Shown: in pieces, positions 8,839 to 17,061 of the stretch
Layout: each line of letters starts with the position of its first letter
Numbering within the stretch: position 1 is the first letter of the stretch
NCBI GenBank assembly: GCA_037444575.1
Contig: JBBIME010000010.1
Coordinates: 1-64,000, forward strand
Source: Bacteriovorax sp037444575
Lineage (GTDB): Bacteria; Bdellovibrionota; Bacteriovoracia; Bacteriovoracales; Bacteriovoracaceae
Direction of reading: 5' to 3'
DNA length: 64,000 bases
Program-made: the position numbers and the translations under genes
Notes under the pieces: model-generated
What the model was told of the DNA's origin: nothing
The model's database searches: none
What the model saw: the letters and a program-made list of their open reading frames with translations, nothing else

Positions 8839-9876
8839 ATGGCTCACGAAATATATAAAAACAAAAAAGTTTTCATCACTGGGCACACTGGCTTTAAAGG
8901 GTCGTGGCTTTCAATGTGGCTGCATTCTATTGGAGCTGAAGTCACAGGATATTCTTTGCCACCAGAAGAATTGAGTCACTTTAATTTATTAAAACTACCA
9001 ATAAAAAATTATTTCAATGACATTAACGATGAAAAAACTTTGCTTTCAGCTATTAAGGAATCTAGTCCTGATATTATTTTTCACTTGGCCGCTCAGCCAT
9101 TAGTTCGTGATTCATATGATGACCCGATTACAACTTACAACACCAATGTTTTGGGTTCTATGAAAGTTTATTGGTGTGCACTTCTGGCCGGCGTTGAAAG
9201 TCTTGTAAGTATTACCACTGATAAAGTTTATGAAAATCATGAATGGCTTTGGGGGTATCGAGAAAATGATCAGCTGGGTGGGCATGACCCTTACAGTTCT
9301 TCGAAAGCTTGCGTGGAGCTCATGACTGATTCATTCAGAAAATCTTTTCTCCAGAATCATAAAATGTACTTAGCAACAGCACGTGCGGGTAATGTCATTG
9401 GTGGAGGAGATTGGGCGAAGGATCGCTTGATTCCTGATCTTGTGAGAAACGCATCAATTGGAAAGAATACGCCAATTCGCAACCCAAAATCTGTTAGACC
9501 ATGGCAGCATGTTCTTGAGCCTTTGCATGGATACCTAATGCTAGGCGAGCAGCTTCTATTAAAAAATAAAGAGTTTTGCACCAGTTTTAACTTTGGGCCA
9601 GAGTCTCATGATGTCGCAAGCGTTGACGAGATGACTATTCTTGCTAAGAAGAATTGGCAAGCAATTGAAGCGCAATTCATTGCAGATTCAGAACAAAAAC
9701 ACGAAGCAGGACTGCTTAAACTGGACATCACCAAGGCCCGTGAAATACTAAAATGGAAGCCTCGATTAAATTCAGTTAAGGCGACTGAAATGACTGTGAA
9801 TTGGTATAAAAATTACTACCAAAATGGACAGCTTTCCACTCGTGAAAATCTCGAAGAGTTTATAGCCCTCCTATAA
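8839..9876 (+). CDS. rfbG: CDP-glucose 4,6-dehydratase
   Basis: An extended short-chain dehydrogenase/reductase of 345 residues that converts CDP-D-glucose to CDP-4-keto-6-deoxy-D-glucose, the second step of CDP-3,6-dideoxyhexose synthesis. The N-terminal NAD loop is TGHTGFKG (14-21), the active-site strand is SITTDKVYE (124-132), and the catalytic pair is Tyr152 with Lys156. The GHTGFKGSWL form is diagnostic of RfbG rather than dTDP-glucose dehydratase. The pathway partners rfbH and rfbF lie downstream, separated by three GDP-sugar genes, which is an unusual arrangement. Confidence 0.93.
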   Translation: MAHEIYKNKKVFITGHTGFKGSWLSMWLHSIGAEVTGYSLPPEELSHFNLLKLPIKNYFNDINDEKTLLSAIKESSPDIIFHLAAQPLVRDSYDDPITTYNTNVLGSMKVYWCALLAGVESLVSITTDKVYENHEWLWGYRENDQLGGHDPYSSSKACVELMTDSFRKSFLQNHKMYLATARAGNVIGGGDWAKDRLIPDLVRNASIGKNTPIRNPKSVRPWQHVLEPLHGYLMLGEQLLLKNKEFCTSFNFGPESHDVASVDEMTILAKKNWQAIEAQFIADSEQKHEAGLLKLDITKAREILKWKPRLNSVKATEMTVNWYKNYYQNGQLSTRENLEEFIALL

Positions 9877-9923
9877 AAAAATGTGTACACTTCTAGCATT
9901 CAAAATTGCTATGAGGAGTTTAC

Positions 9924-10997
9924 ATGTCAAAGGTTGCGTTAATAACCGGGATTACAGGTCAGGATGGAGCTTACCTGGCGGAATTTTTATTGGGAAAAGG
10001 ATATGAAGTTCACGGTATCAAAAGAAGAACTTCTTTATTCAATACCGATCGTATTGACCACCTCTTTAAAGATCCACATGAAAAGGGTGTTAAATTATTT
10101 CTCCATCATGGAGATATGACAGACTCAAGTTCACTTCTTCGAATTATTCAAAAAGTTCAACCTGATGAAGTATACAACCTCGCAGCTCAATCCCACGTGC
10201 AAGTTTCTTTTGAGGAACCAGAGTACACAGCAAACTCAGATGGTTTAGGAGCGCTAAGAATTTTAGAAGCAATTAGAATTTTAGGGCTAGAGAAAAAAAC
10301 AAAATTTTATCAAGCATCGACTTCTGAGCTTTATGGATTGGTTCAAGAAATCCCTCAAAAAGAAACAACTCCTTTTTATCCTCGCTCACCATATGCCGTA
10401 GCAAAGCTTTATGCTTATTGGATTACGGTTAACTATCGTGAGGCTTATGGCCTTTACGCATGCAATGGAATTCTTTTTAATCACGAGTCTCCACTTCGCG
10501 GAGAAACATTCGTAACAAGAAAAATTACTAGAGGTCTAGCTCGCATTAAGCTTGGACTCGATAAATGTCTTTATCTCGGTAACATGGACGCTAAGAGAGA
10601 CTGGGGACATGCTAAAGATTACGTTGAAATGCAATGGCTAATGCTTCAGCAAAATAATCCTGAAGATTTTGTTATCGCTACTGGCCAGCAGTTTACTGTT
10701 CGTGAATTCGTAAAAAGAGCCGCGGAAATTTTAGATATGAAGCTTAAGTGGGAAGGTCATGGCCTTGACGAAAAAGCTTTTGATGAAAAAGGAAATGTCG
10801 TTGTAAGTGTCGATCCGAAATATTTCAGACCAGCTGAAGTTGAAACTCTTCTAGGAGATGCAACGAAAGCTCGTGAGAAACTTGGATGGACTCCCAAAAT
10901 TACTTTTGATCAGCTTGTTAAAGAAATGGCACTTGCTGATTTAGAATTAACCAAAAGAGAAGTCACTCTTCATGGAAAAGGCTTGAGAGTATTGTAA
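9924..10997 (+). CDS. gmd: GDP-mannose 4,6-dehydratase
   Basis: This enzyme converts GDP-D-mannose to GDP-4-keto-6-deoxy-D-mannose, the branch point to fucose, colitose, rhamnose or perosamine. The 357 residues carry GITGQDG (9-15), the active-site Thr133 and Glu135 (STSELYG), and Tyr157/Lys161, all in the same positions as the E. coli enzyme. The start has a clear GAGGAG ribosome site (9913-9918). The 47-base gap before it contains an 8-bp palindrome GTGTACAC and an inverted repeat TAGCA-N8-TGCTA (9894-9911), a possible regulatory spot. GDP-mannose supply genes (manB/manC) are not in the window. Confidence 0.95.
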   Translation: MSKVALITGITGQDGAYLAEFLLGKGYEVHGIKRRTSLFNTDRIDHLFKDPHEKGVKLFLHHGDMTDSSSLLRIIQKVQPDEVYNLAAQSHVQVSFEEPEYTANSDGLGALRILEAIRILGLEKKTKFYQASTSELYGLVQEIPQKETTPFYPRSPYAVAKLYAYWITVNYREAYGLYACNGILFNHESPLRGETFVTRKITRGLARIKLGLDKCLYLGNMDAKRDWGHAKDYVEMQWLMLQQNNPEDFVIATGQQFTVREFVKRAAEILDMKLKWEGHGLDEKAFDEKGNVVVSVDPKYFRPAEVETLLGDATKAREKLGWTPKITFDQLVKEMALADLELTKREVTLHGKGLRVL

Positions 10998-11918
10998 GTG
11001 AAAATATTACTGACAGGCTCAAATGGAATGGTTGGAAAGAATATTTTAGAACACGAAAAGTGTTCAAACTATACGTTTCTAACTCCTAAAAGTCGTGAGC
11101 TGAATCTTTTAAATGCAAAAGATGTGTTAAATTATTTCGAGTCTCATAAACCAGATGCCGTCATTCATTGCGCTGGTCTTGTTGGTGGAATTCAGGCCAA
11201 CATGAAAGAGCCTGTGCGATTCTTAGTTGAAAATAGTGACATGGGAAGAAATGTTGTATTGGCTGCTAGAGCAGTTGGTGTTTCAAAATTTCTAAACATG
11301 GCAAGCTCGTGTATGTACCCGAAGGATCATGAAGATCTTCTAACAGAAGACTTAATTCTCACGGGACCTCTTGAGCCAACTAATGAGGGTTATGCTCTGG
11401 CAAAAATTATGACAATGAGACTTGGCCAGTACATCAACAAAGAAACAGGAGTGCTCGCTTATAAAACACTTGTTCCCTGCAATCTATATGGGCGTTGGGA
11501 TAAGTTTTCAGAAAATAATTCACACATGCTTCCTGCTGTTATTAGAAAAATTCACAAGGCCAATTTGAATCAAGAAAATTCAGTTGAAATTTGGGGTTCT
11601 GGAAATGCCCGTCGCGAATTTATGTACGCGGCAGATCTAGCTGACTTTGTTTTCTTTTCTTTAGAAAACTGGGAGAGAATTCCAGAAGTCATTAACGTTG
11701 GCCTGGGATTTGATCACTCCATTAATGACTATTATCAAACAATCGCTAAGGTTCTTGGTTATAAAGGATCTTTTCATCACGACCTAACTAAACCAGAAGG
11801 AATGAAAAGAAAATTAGTGAGTACCAAAAAAGCTGATGATTTGGGATGGAAGGCCCAAACTTCGCTGGAAGAAGGTATCGAAAAAACATTTGAATTTTTT
11901 CTTAAGGAGAATATATGA
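10998..11918 (+). CDS. GDP-L-fucose synthase / GDP-L-colitose synthase-like epimerase-reductase
   Basis: A 306-residue SDR of the Fcl/ColC type, which performs 3,5- or 5-epimerisation plus 4-keto reduction on GDP-4-keto-6-deoxy sugars. The NADP loop TGSNGMVG begins at residue 6. The catalytic Ser103/Ser104-Cys105 is followed by Tyr132 and Lys136 (NEGYALAKI). The N-L-Y-G segment near 160 is typical. It starts with GTG directly after the gmd stop. Position between gmd and colD favours ColC, making GDP-L-colitose, but fucose synthase is equally consistent with the motifs, and a GT10 fucosyltransferase-like gene is present at 43186. One enzyme might serve both. Confidence 0.85.
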   Translation: MKILLTGSNGMVGKNILEHEKCSNYTFLTPKSRELNLLNAKDVLNYFESHKPDAVIHCAGLVGGIQANMKEPVRFLVENSDMGRNVVLAARAVGVSKFLNMASSCMYPKDHEDLLTEDLILTGPLEPTNEGYALAKIMTMRLGQYINKETGVLAYKTLVPCNLYGRWDKFSENNSHMLPAVIRKIHKANLNQENSVEIWGSGNARREFMYAADLADFVFFSLENWERIPEVINVGLGFDHSINDYYQTIAKVLGYKGSFHHDLTKPEGMKRKLVSTKKADDLGWKAQTSLEEGIEKTFEFFLKENI

Positions 11919-13084
11919 GTTATCCTTTGGCCACGCCAAGCTGGGATCAAAAAGAAATTGAAGCTATTCAAAGAGTCATCTCTTCAGGAATGTACTCGAT
12001 GGGAAAAGAAGTCTTTAGTTTTGAAGAGCAATTTGCAAAATTCACCAACAGCAAATATTGCGTAATGGTTAACTCTGGATCGAGCGCCAATCTTATTATG
12101 GTTGGGGCAATGTTTTATAAAAAAAATAATCCTTGGAAAATTGGCGATGAAGTTATTGTGCCAGCCGTTTCATGGCCCACAACTTATTATCCACTTTATC
12201 AATATGGATTGAAGATCAAGTTTGTTGATATTGATCTTGAAACGCTTAATTTTGATTTGAATGCGCTTGAAAAGGCAATCACTCCACAGACAAGAGGAAT
12301 TTTAGCAGTTAACCTTTTGGGTAACCCTAACGACTTTGAAAAAATTCAAAATATAATTAAGGGAAAAGATATTACGCTGCTCGAAGACAATTGTGAGTCA
12401 CTTGGAGCGACATTCAAGGGCAAGCAAGCTGGAACTTTCGGAGCAATGGGAACTTACTCTTCATTTTTCAGCCATCATATTTCAACGATGGAAGGTGGAA
12501 TGGTTGTTACTGACGATCAGGAACTTCACCATATTCTTTTATGCCTAAGAGCTCACGGGTGGACGAGAAATCTTCCAAAAGAAAATTTAGTCTGCGGAAC
12601 TAAGAGCGATGATTTTTTTGAAGAGTCATTCCGCTTTGTACTTCCAGGCTACAACGTAAGACCTCTAGAGATGGAGGGAGCCCTCGGAAAAGAACAATTG
12701 ATAAAACTACCAAACTTTGTAAAAGAGCGAAGAGCGAATGCTGTTCATTTTCAAGAAATGTTTAAAAATCATCCAATGGTTACAATTCAAAAAGAAATTG
12801 GAGAGTCTAGTTGGTTTGGTTTTGCAATGGTTATTAAAGCTGAAGTTAAAATCGAGAGAAAGGCGATTGTTAAAATATTAGACAAACATAATATTGAATC
12901 TCGTCCGATTGTTGCAGGAAATTTTGCCAAGAATGAAGTTGTTAAATATTTTAACCATGAAATTTTTGGCGAGCTAAAGAATGCTCAATGGATTGATAAA
13001 CATGGATTATTCGTTGGAAATAATCAGGTTGATATTCGTTCACAGATTGATTTATTGGCCAAAGCACTAGGTGAAATGAAGTAA
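11915..13084 (+). CDS. colD: GDP-4-keto-6-deoxy-D-mannose 3-dehydratase
   Basis: ColD is a PLP enzyme of the DegT/DnrJ fold that removes the C3 hydroxyl of GDP-4-keto-6-deoxymannose using glutamate, yielding the 3,6-dideoxy precursor of colitose. The 389 residues agree with the family length (388). The internal-aldimine Lys is replaced by His188 in SFFSHHIS (183-190), exactly as in E. coli ColD, which marks dehydratases rather than aminotransferases. Blocks such as LRAHGWTRNLP and FVLPGYNVRPLEM further match ColD. It overlaps fcl by four bases and the next SDR by one base, so the set is tightly coupled. Confidence 0.93.
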   Translation: MSYPLATPSWDQKEIEAIQRVISSGMYSMGKEVFSFEEQFAKFTNSKYCVMVNSGSSANLIMVGAMFYKKNNPWKIGDEVIVPAVSWPTTYYPLYQYGLKIKFVDIDLETLNFDLNALEKAITPQTRGILAVNLLGNPNDFEKIQNIIKGKDITLLEDNCESLGATFKGKQAGTFGAMGTYSSFFSHHISTMEGGMVVTDDQELHHILLCLRAHGWTRNLPKENLVCGTKSDDFFEESFRFVLPGYNVRPLEMEGALGKEQLIKLPNFVKERRANAVHFQEMFKNHPMVTIQKEIGESSWFGFAMVIKAEVKIERKAIVKILDKHNIESRPIVAGNFAKNEVVKYFNHEIFGELKNAQWIDKHGLFVGNNQVDIRSQIDLLAKALGEMK

Positions 13085-14061
13085 TGATACTTGAAGAACT
13101 ATCCTCAGATTTAAAAGGCAAGAGTCTCTTGATTACTGGAGGAAGTGGGTTCTTTGGTAAAAATATTTGCGAAGCTTTAAATCTTCTTAATCAGAAAAAG
13201 AACCTAGGGATGAAGATTTACTCTTTGGCGAGAAATCCGATTGTTCAAGAGGGAATTCATAATATCGTACAAGATGTAACTAAGCCTTTTGAATTTGATA
13301 TTAAAGTCGATTTTATTATTCATGCTGCAACTCCAGTTGTCAGCGAAGTCTTAAGTGATGAAAGCGGTTTTGAAAAAACTCTCGACATAATTGTAAATGG
13401 AACAAAGAACGTTTTGGACTTTGCTTCGAAAGCTAATTGCTCACATTTTTTAATGGTAAGCTCTGGTGCCGTCTATGGAGAACAGCCAGAGGACATAACG
13501 AATATCTCTGAGGATTATGCTACCCGAGGATTATTTTTTGATTCTAAGTCAGCTTATGGAACGGGAAAAAGAATTAGTGAATTACTAGCTATTGATTGGG
13601 GCAGAAAAACGAAAAAGCATGTAACAATCGCTCGCTGCTTTGCTTTTTCCGGACGCTATCTTCCGGTTGATCAGTATTTGGCAATTGGAAGTTTTATTGG
13701 GGAGGCACTTAAAAATAAAGTCATCAACATAAAAGGAGATGGCAGTGCTCTTAGAAGCTATATGGACGCGGATGATCTAGTCTGTTGGCTTATGACTATT
13801 TTAATTCGCGGAGATAGTGGAGAAGCCTACAATGTAGGATCTGACAAAGAAATTTCAATGAAAGAACTCGCCAATAAGATCGCAGAAAAGGTTCAGGGCA
13901 CCAAAGTCGTAATACAAAATCAAAACGTGAGCACGAAGAGAAGCAGATACATTCCTTCAATCAAGAAAGCTCAGACAGAATTAAAATTAGAATTAAAAAT
14001 CAACTTAGATGAATCAATCCAAAAGATGATAGATTTCAATAGAGGCCTAAGAAATGAATAG
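13084..14061 (+). CDS. NAD-dependent epimerase/dehydratase, probable final step of a CDP-3,6-dideoxyhexose
   Basis: A 325-residue extended SDR with nucleotide loop GGSGFFG (19-25), VSSGAVYG (125-132) and the catalytic pair Tyr158/Lys162. The CFAFSGRYLPVDQ segment near 205 is common to SDRs in O-antigen loci. Sitting directly before rfbH and rfbF, it is the best candidate for the reductase or epimerase that finishes CDP-abequose, paratose, tyvelose or ascarylose. Which product is made cannot be told from motifs, and action on the GDP branch is also possible. It overlaps colD by one base and rfbH by eight. Confidence 0.8.
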   Translation: MILEELSSDLKGKSLLITGGSGFFGKNICEALNLLNQKKNLGMKIYSLARNPIVQEGIHNIVQDVTKPFEFDIKVDFIIHAATPVVSEVLSDESGFEKTLDIIVNGTKNVLDFASKANCSHFLMVSSGAVYGEQPEDITNISEDYATRGLFFDSKSAYGTGKRISELLAIDWGRKTKKHVTIARCFAFSGRYLPVDQYLAIGSFIGEALKNKVINIKGDGSALRSYMDADDLVCWLMTILIRGDSGEAYNVGSDKEISMKELANKIAEKVQGTKVVIQNQNVSTKRSRYIPSIKKAQTELKLELKINLDESIQKMIDFNRGLRNE

Positions 14062-15346
14062 CATTGTAGAAAAAATTTCAAATAAGTTTAAAGCGGATAA
14101 CTTTAAAGTTAATATTGTTCCTGGTGTGAATTATATTCCTCCATCTGGAAAAGTGCTTGATGCTTCTGATTTAACAAATCTTTTGGAATCAAGTTTGGAT
14201 CTATGGCTTACCGCTGGACGATTTGCTAACGAATTTGAAAAACGTTTTGCAGAATTCATGAATCAGAAATTTTGCTTATTAGTTAACTCTGGTTCAAGTG
14301 CCAATTTAGTAGCTTTTGCAACACTAACTTCACCACTTTTAAAAGAGCGCCAGATTAAACCAGGGGATGAAGTCATTACAGTTGCCGCTGGTTTTCCCAC
14401 AACAGTAAATCCAATTATCCAGCACGGATGTATTCCCGTATTTGTCGATGTGACTCTTCCTGATTACGGAATTGATGTAAGTCAGCTCGAAAAGGCAATT
14501 TCATCTAAAACAAAGGCAGTAATGATTGCTCATACACTAGGGAATCCTTTTGATGTTAAAGCGGTAAAAGCGTTTTGTGAAAAACACAATCTTTGGCTCG
14601 TTGAAGATTGTTGTGATGCTGTTGGTGCCAAGGTTGACGACAAGATGGTTGGAACATTCGGCGATATAGCAACAGTAAGTTTTTATCCAGCTCACCACAT
14701 GACAATGGGTGAAGGTGGAGCTGTTCTAATGTCTAATCCACGCCTTAAAAAAATTGCTGAAAGCTTTAGAGATTGGGGGCGTGACTGCTGGTGTCCTCCT
14801 GGAAAAGATAATACTTGCGGCAAGAGATTTGATCAGCAATTTGCAGATTTACCAGAAGGCTATGATCACAAATATGTTTACTCACATGTGGGCTACAATT
14901 TAAAAGTTTCAGACATGCAGGCAGCAATTGGTTGCTCTCAGTTAAATAAGCTTCCAGGTTTTATCGAAAAAAGAAATAAGAACACTGAAGCGTTAATTAA
15001 ATTAATTAAAGAAAAAATTCCTAATCATGAAGAGTTATTAATGCTTCCCACAGCTTTAACAAACGCGACTCCAAGTTGGTTTGGATTTGCGATTACATTA
15101 AAAAAAGGGAATCGGAAAAATTTAATAAACTTCTTAGAGCAAAATAAAATTGGTACACGACTAATGTTCGCTGGAAATTTAACAAGACAACCGCTTTATA
15201 AAGATAAAGAGTATCGTGTTGTTGGAGAGTTAAAAAATACAGATGTGATTATGAATAATACTTTTTGGGTTGGTATTTATCCAGCCTTAGATGTTGAACA
15301 CATGAATTATATTGCCGAAAAATTAAAAGAAGGATTAGCACAATGA
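14054..15346 (+). CDS. rfbH: CDP-4-keto-6-deoxy-D-glucose 3-dehydrase (E1)
   Basis: This PMP-dependent, iron-sulfur DegT-fold enzyme dehydrates CDP-4-keto-6-deoxyglucose at C3. The normal PLP Lys is replaced by His215 in FYPAHHMTMGEG. Four Cys residues (187, 245, 247, 255) have the spacing of the [2Fe-2S] ligands known in Yersinia E1, and the block CWCPPGKDNTCGKRF is diagnostic. At 430 residues it is full length. The reaction needs a separate flavin/iron-sulfur reductase (RfbI/E3), which is not found anywhere in the window. It overlaps rfbF by four bases. Confidence 0.95.
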   Translation: MNSIVEKISNKFKADNFKVNIVPGVNYIPPSGKVLDASDLTNLLESSLDLWLTAGRFANEFEKRFAEFMNQKFCLLVNSGSSANLVAFATLTSPLLKERQIKPGDEVITVAAGFPTTVNPIIQHGCIPVFVDVTLPDYGIDVSQLEKAISSKTKAVMIAHTLGNPFDVKAVKAFCEKHNLWLVEDCCDAVGAKVDDKMVGTFGDIATVSFYPAHHMTMGEGGAVLMSNPRLKKIAESFRDWGRDCWCPPGKDNTCGKRFDQQFADLPEGYDHKYVYSHVGYNLKVSDMQAAIGCSQLNKLPGFIEKRNKNTEALIKLIKEKIPNHEELLMLPTALTNATPSWFGFAITLKKGNRKNLINFLEQNKIGTRLMFAGNLTRQPLYKDKEYRVVGELKNTDVIMNNTFWVGIYPALDVEHMNYIAEKLKEGLAQ

Positions 15347-16113
15347 AAGTTTTAATATTGGCCGGTGGTTACGGCACACGTATTTCAGAAGAAAGTGATA
15401 TTAAGCCAAAGCCAATGATTGATATTGGCGGAAAACCAATTCTTTGGCACATCATGAAACACTATTCAAGCTATGGCTTCAATGAGTTCGTTATTCTTCT
15501 TGGTTACAAAAGTTATGTGATTAAAGAATATTTTGCGAATTACTATCTACATAATAGTGATGTGACAATTGATACAGCTAAACAGCAAATGGAAATTCAT
15601 AATAATTATTCAGAAAATTGGAAAATTACTTTGATTGATACTGGTCTTGAAACCATGACTGGTGGACGAGTAAAAAGAGCTAAGGATTACATTGGCAACG
15701 AGCCTTTCATGTTAACTTATGGAGACGGTGTTTCCGATGTGAATTTAAAAGATCTATTGAATTTCCATAAGAAACACGGAAAGAAAATCACTATGACTTC
15801 AATTCAACCAGAAGGCCGCTTTGGTGCTTTAAAAATTGAAGGAGACAATAAAATTTCAAGCTTCTTGGAAAAACCAAAAGGTGATGGAGCGTGGATAAAT
15901 GGTGGCTTCTTTGTTTGCCAACCGAGCGTTTTGGATTACATCAAAAATGATGAAACTATTTTTGAACGTGAACCTCTTGAAAATCTGGCCAAAGAAGGCG
16001 AACTCTATTCATTTAAACATGAAGGATTCTGGAAGTGTATGGATACACTCCGAGACAAAAATCAGCTTAATGAAATGTGGGCAAGCGGTAAGGCCAAGTG
16101 GAAAACTTGGTAG
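15343..16113 (+). CDS. rfbF: Glucose-1-phosphate cytidylyltransferase
   Basis: RfbF makes CDP-D-glucose from CTP and glucose-1-phosphate, the first step of the CDP-dideoxyhexose branch. The 256-residue length equals the family norm. The N-terminal nucleotide loop LAGGYGTRI, the substrate region KPKPMIDIGGKPILWHIM, the YGDGVSDV metal-binding loop and INGGFFV near the product site are all present. It ends the left plus-strand block. The next gene is convergent, with only three bases between the stop codons and no visible terminator. Confidence 0.95.
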   Translation: MKVLILAGGYGTRISEESDIKPKPMIDIGGKPILWHIMKHYSSYGFNEFVILLGYKSYVIKEYFANYYLHNSDVTIDTAKQQMEIHNNYSENWKITLIDTGLETMTGGRVKRAKDYIGNEPFMLTYGDGVSDVNLKDLLNFHKKHGKKITMTSIQPEGRFGALKIEGDNKISSFLEKPKGDGAWINGGFFVCQPSVLDYIKNDETIFEREPLENLAKEGELYSFKHEGFWKCMDTLRDKNQLNEMWASGKAKWKTW

Positions 16114-16116
16114 CAG

Positions 16117-17049
16117 CTAAAAGTTAATTCTTTCTTTTTCGATAACTAATGGCTCTTTGGTTATTTTAGTTAAAATAACACCGATGTATTCTCCAATAAT
16201 TCCAATCGAAAAGATTTGAACTGCTGAGAAGAAGAAGAGACCAATAATGAGTGGGGCCATTCCTAACTGAAAAGAATTCCAAAAAATAAGTTTTAATGCC
16301 AAATAAATCATAGAAATTAATAATGAAATTGCGCCAAGAAGAAACCCTGAAATTGTAAAAAAGCGAAGTGGAACTTTTGAGTGAGTACAAATTCCAAGCA
16401 TCGCTAGATCATAGAGGGTATAAAAGTTATTACTTGTTACACCCCTTTTTCTTTTTGGCTGAACGTAAAAAATCTTATCAACCTTAAATCCAATTTTAAA
16501 AATAAGTCCTCGAAGATATGGGTATGGATCATCAAAGCTCTTTAAAATAGTGATAACTTTTTTATCGTAAATCCCAAAGCCCGTATAATTCTTTTCTAAC
16601 TTAGTTTCTGAAATTTTATTAATAATATTGTAGTAGAGAGTGCGGATGGCAAACATCACAGCGGATTCTTCACTTTCTTTTTTTACAGCGACAACTATTT
16701 GATTGCCATCTTCCCATTTTCTTACCAGCTCAGGGATAAGATTTGGTGGATCTTGGAGATCTGAGACAAGAAGAATAATAGCATCGCCACTGGCCTGATA
16801 AAGTCCGTAGGCCGGGGATCTAATATGGCCAAAATTGCGGCTGTTAAAAATCACTTTTACATTTTTGTCTTTAGAAGCGAGTTCGCGCAAGATTTCAGGA
16901 GAGCGATCAGTAGAGCTATTGTCGATAAAGATGTGCTCATACTCATAATTGGATAAGTTCTCTTTAAACTGCCTTTTGACTTCAGTGTAAACAGCTTCTA
17001 AGTTTTTTTCTTCATTGTAACAAGGCGAGACTATACTAATTTTTTTCAT
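16117..17049 (-). CDS. GtrB/ArnC-like family 2 glycosyltransferase
   Basis: This 310-residue GT2 enzyme would transfer a sugar from a nucleotide donor to undecaprenyl phosphate at the cytoplasmic face. The N-terminal SIVSPCYNEEKNL, the NSRNFGH segment and the VSDLQDPP acidic motif are typical of the GtrB/DPM1 subgroup. Two C-terminal transmembrane segments (about 228-250 and 262-290) anchor it. Und-P-sugar products are usually used by periplasmic GT-C enzymes, and the next gene in the operon is a polytopic GT-C-like protein, so the pair may add a side branch to the glycan after export. Confidence 0.9.
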   Translation of the reverse strand: MKKISIVSPCYNEEKNLEAVYTEVKRQFKENLSNYEYEHIFIDNSSTDRSPEILRELASKDKNVKVIFNSRNFGHIRSPAYGLYQASGDAIILLVSDLQDPPNLIPELVRKWEDGNQIVVAVKKESEESAVMFAIRTLYYNIINKISETKLEKNYTGFGIYDKKVITILKSFDDPYPYLRGLIFKIGFKVDKIFYVQPKRKRGVTSNNFYTLYDLAMLGICTHSKVPLRFFTISGFLLGAISLLISMIYLALKLIFWNSFQLGMAPLIIGLFFFSAVQIFSIGIIGEYIGVILTKITKEPLVIEKERINF

Positions 17050-17061
17050 AATTTGTTTCTT

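Noticed and set aside
9894..9911. TAGCA-N8-TGCTA before gmd as a defined operator
   Set aside because: Too short and AT-rich to call; no second copy was noticed before other genes of the locus.
16109..16114. JUMPstart/ops-like GGTAGC here and at 30882-30887
   Set aside because: Only the short core TGGTAGCAG is shared; the GGCGGTAG ops part is missing, and the first copy overlaps the rfbF stop codon.
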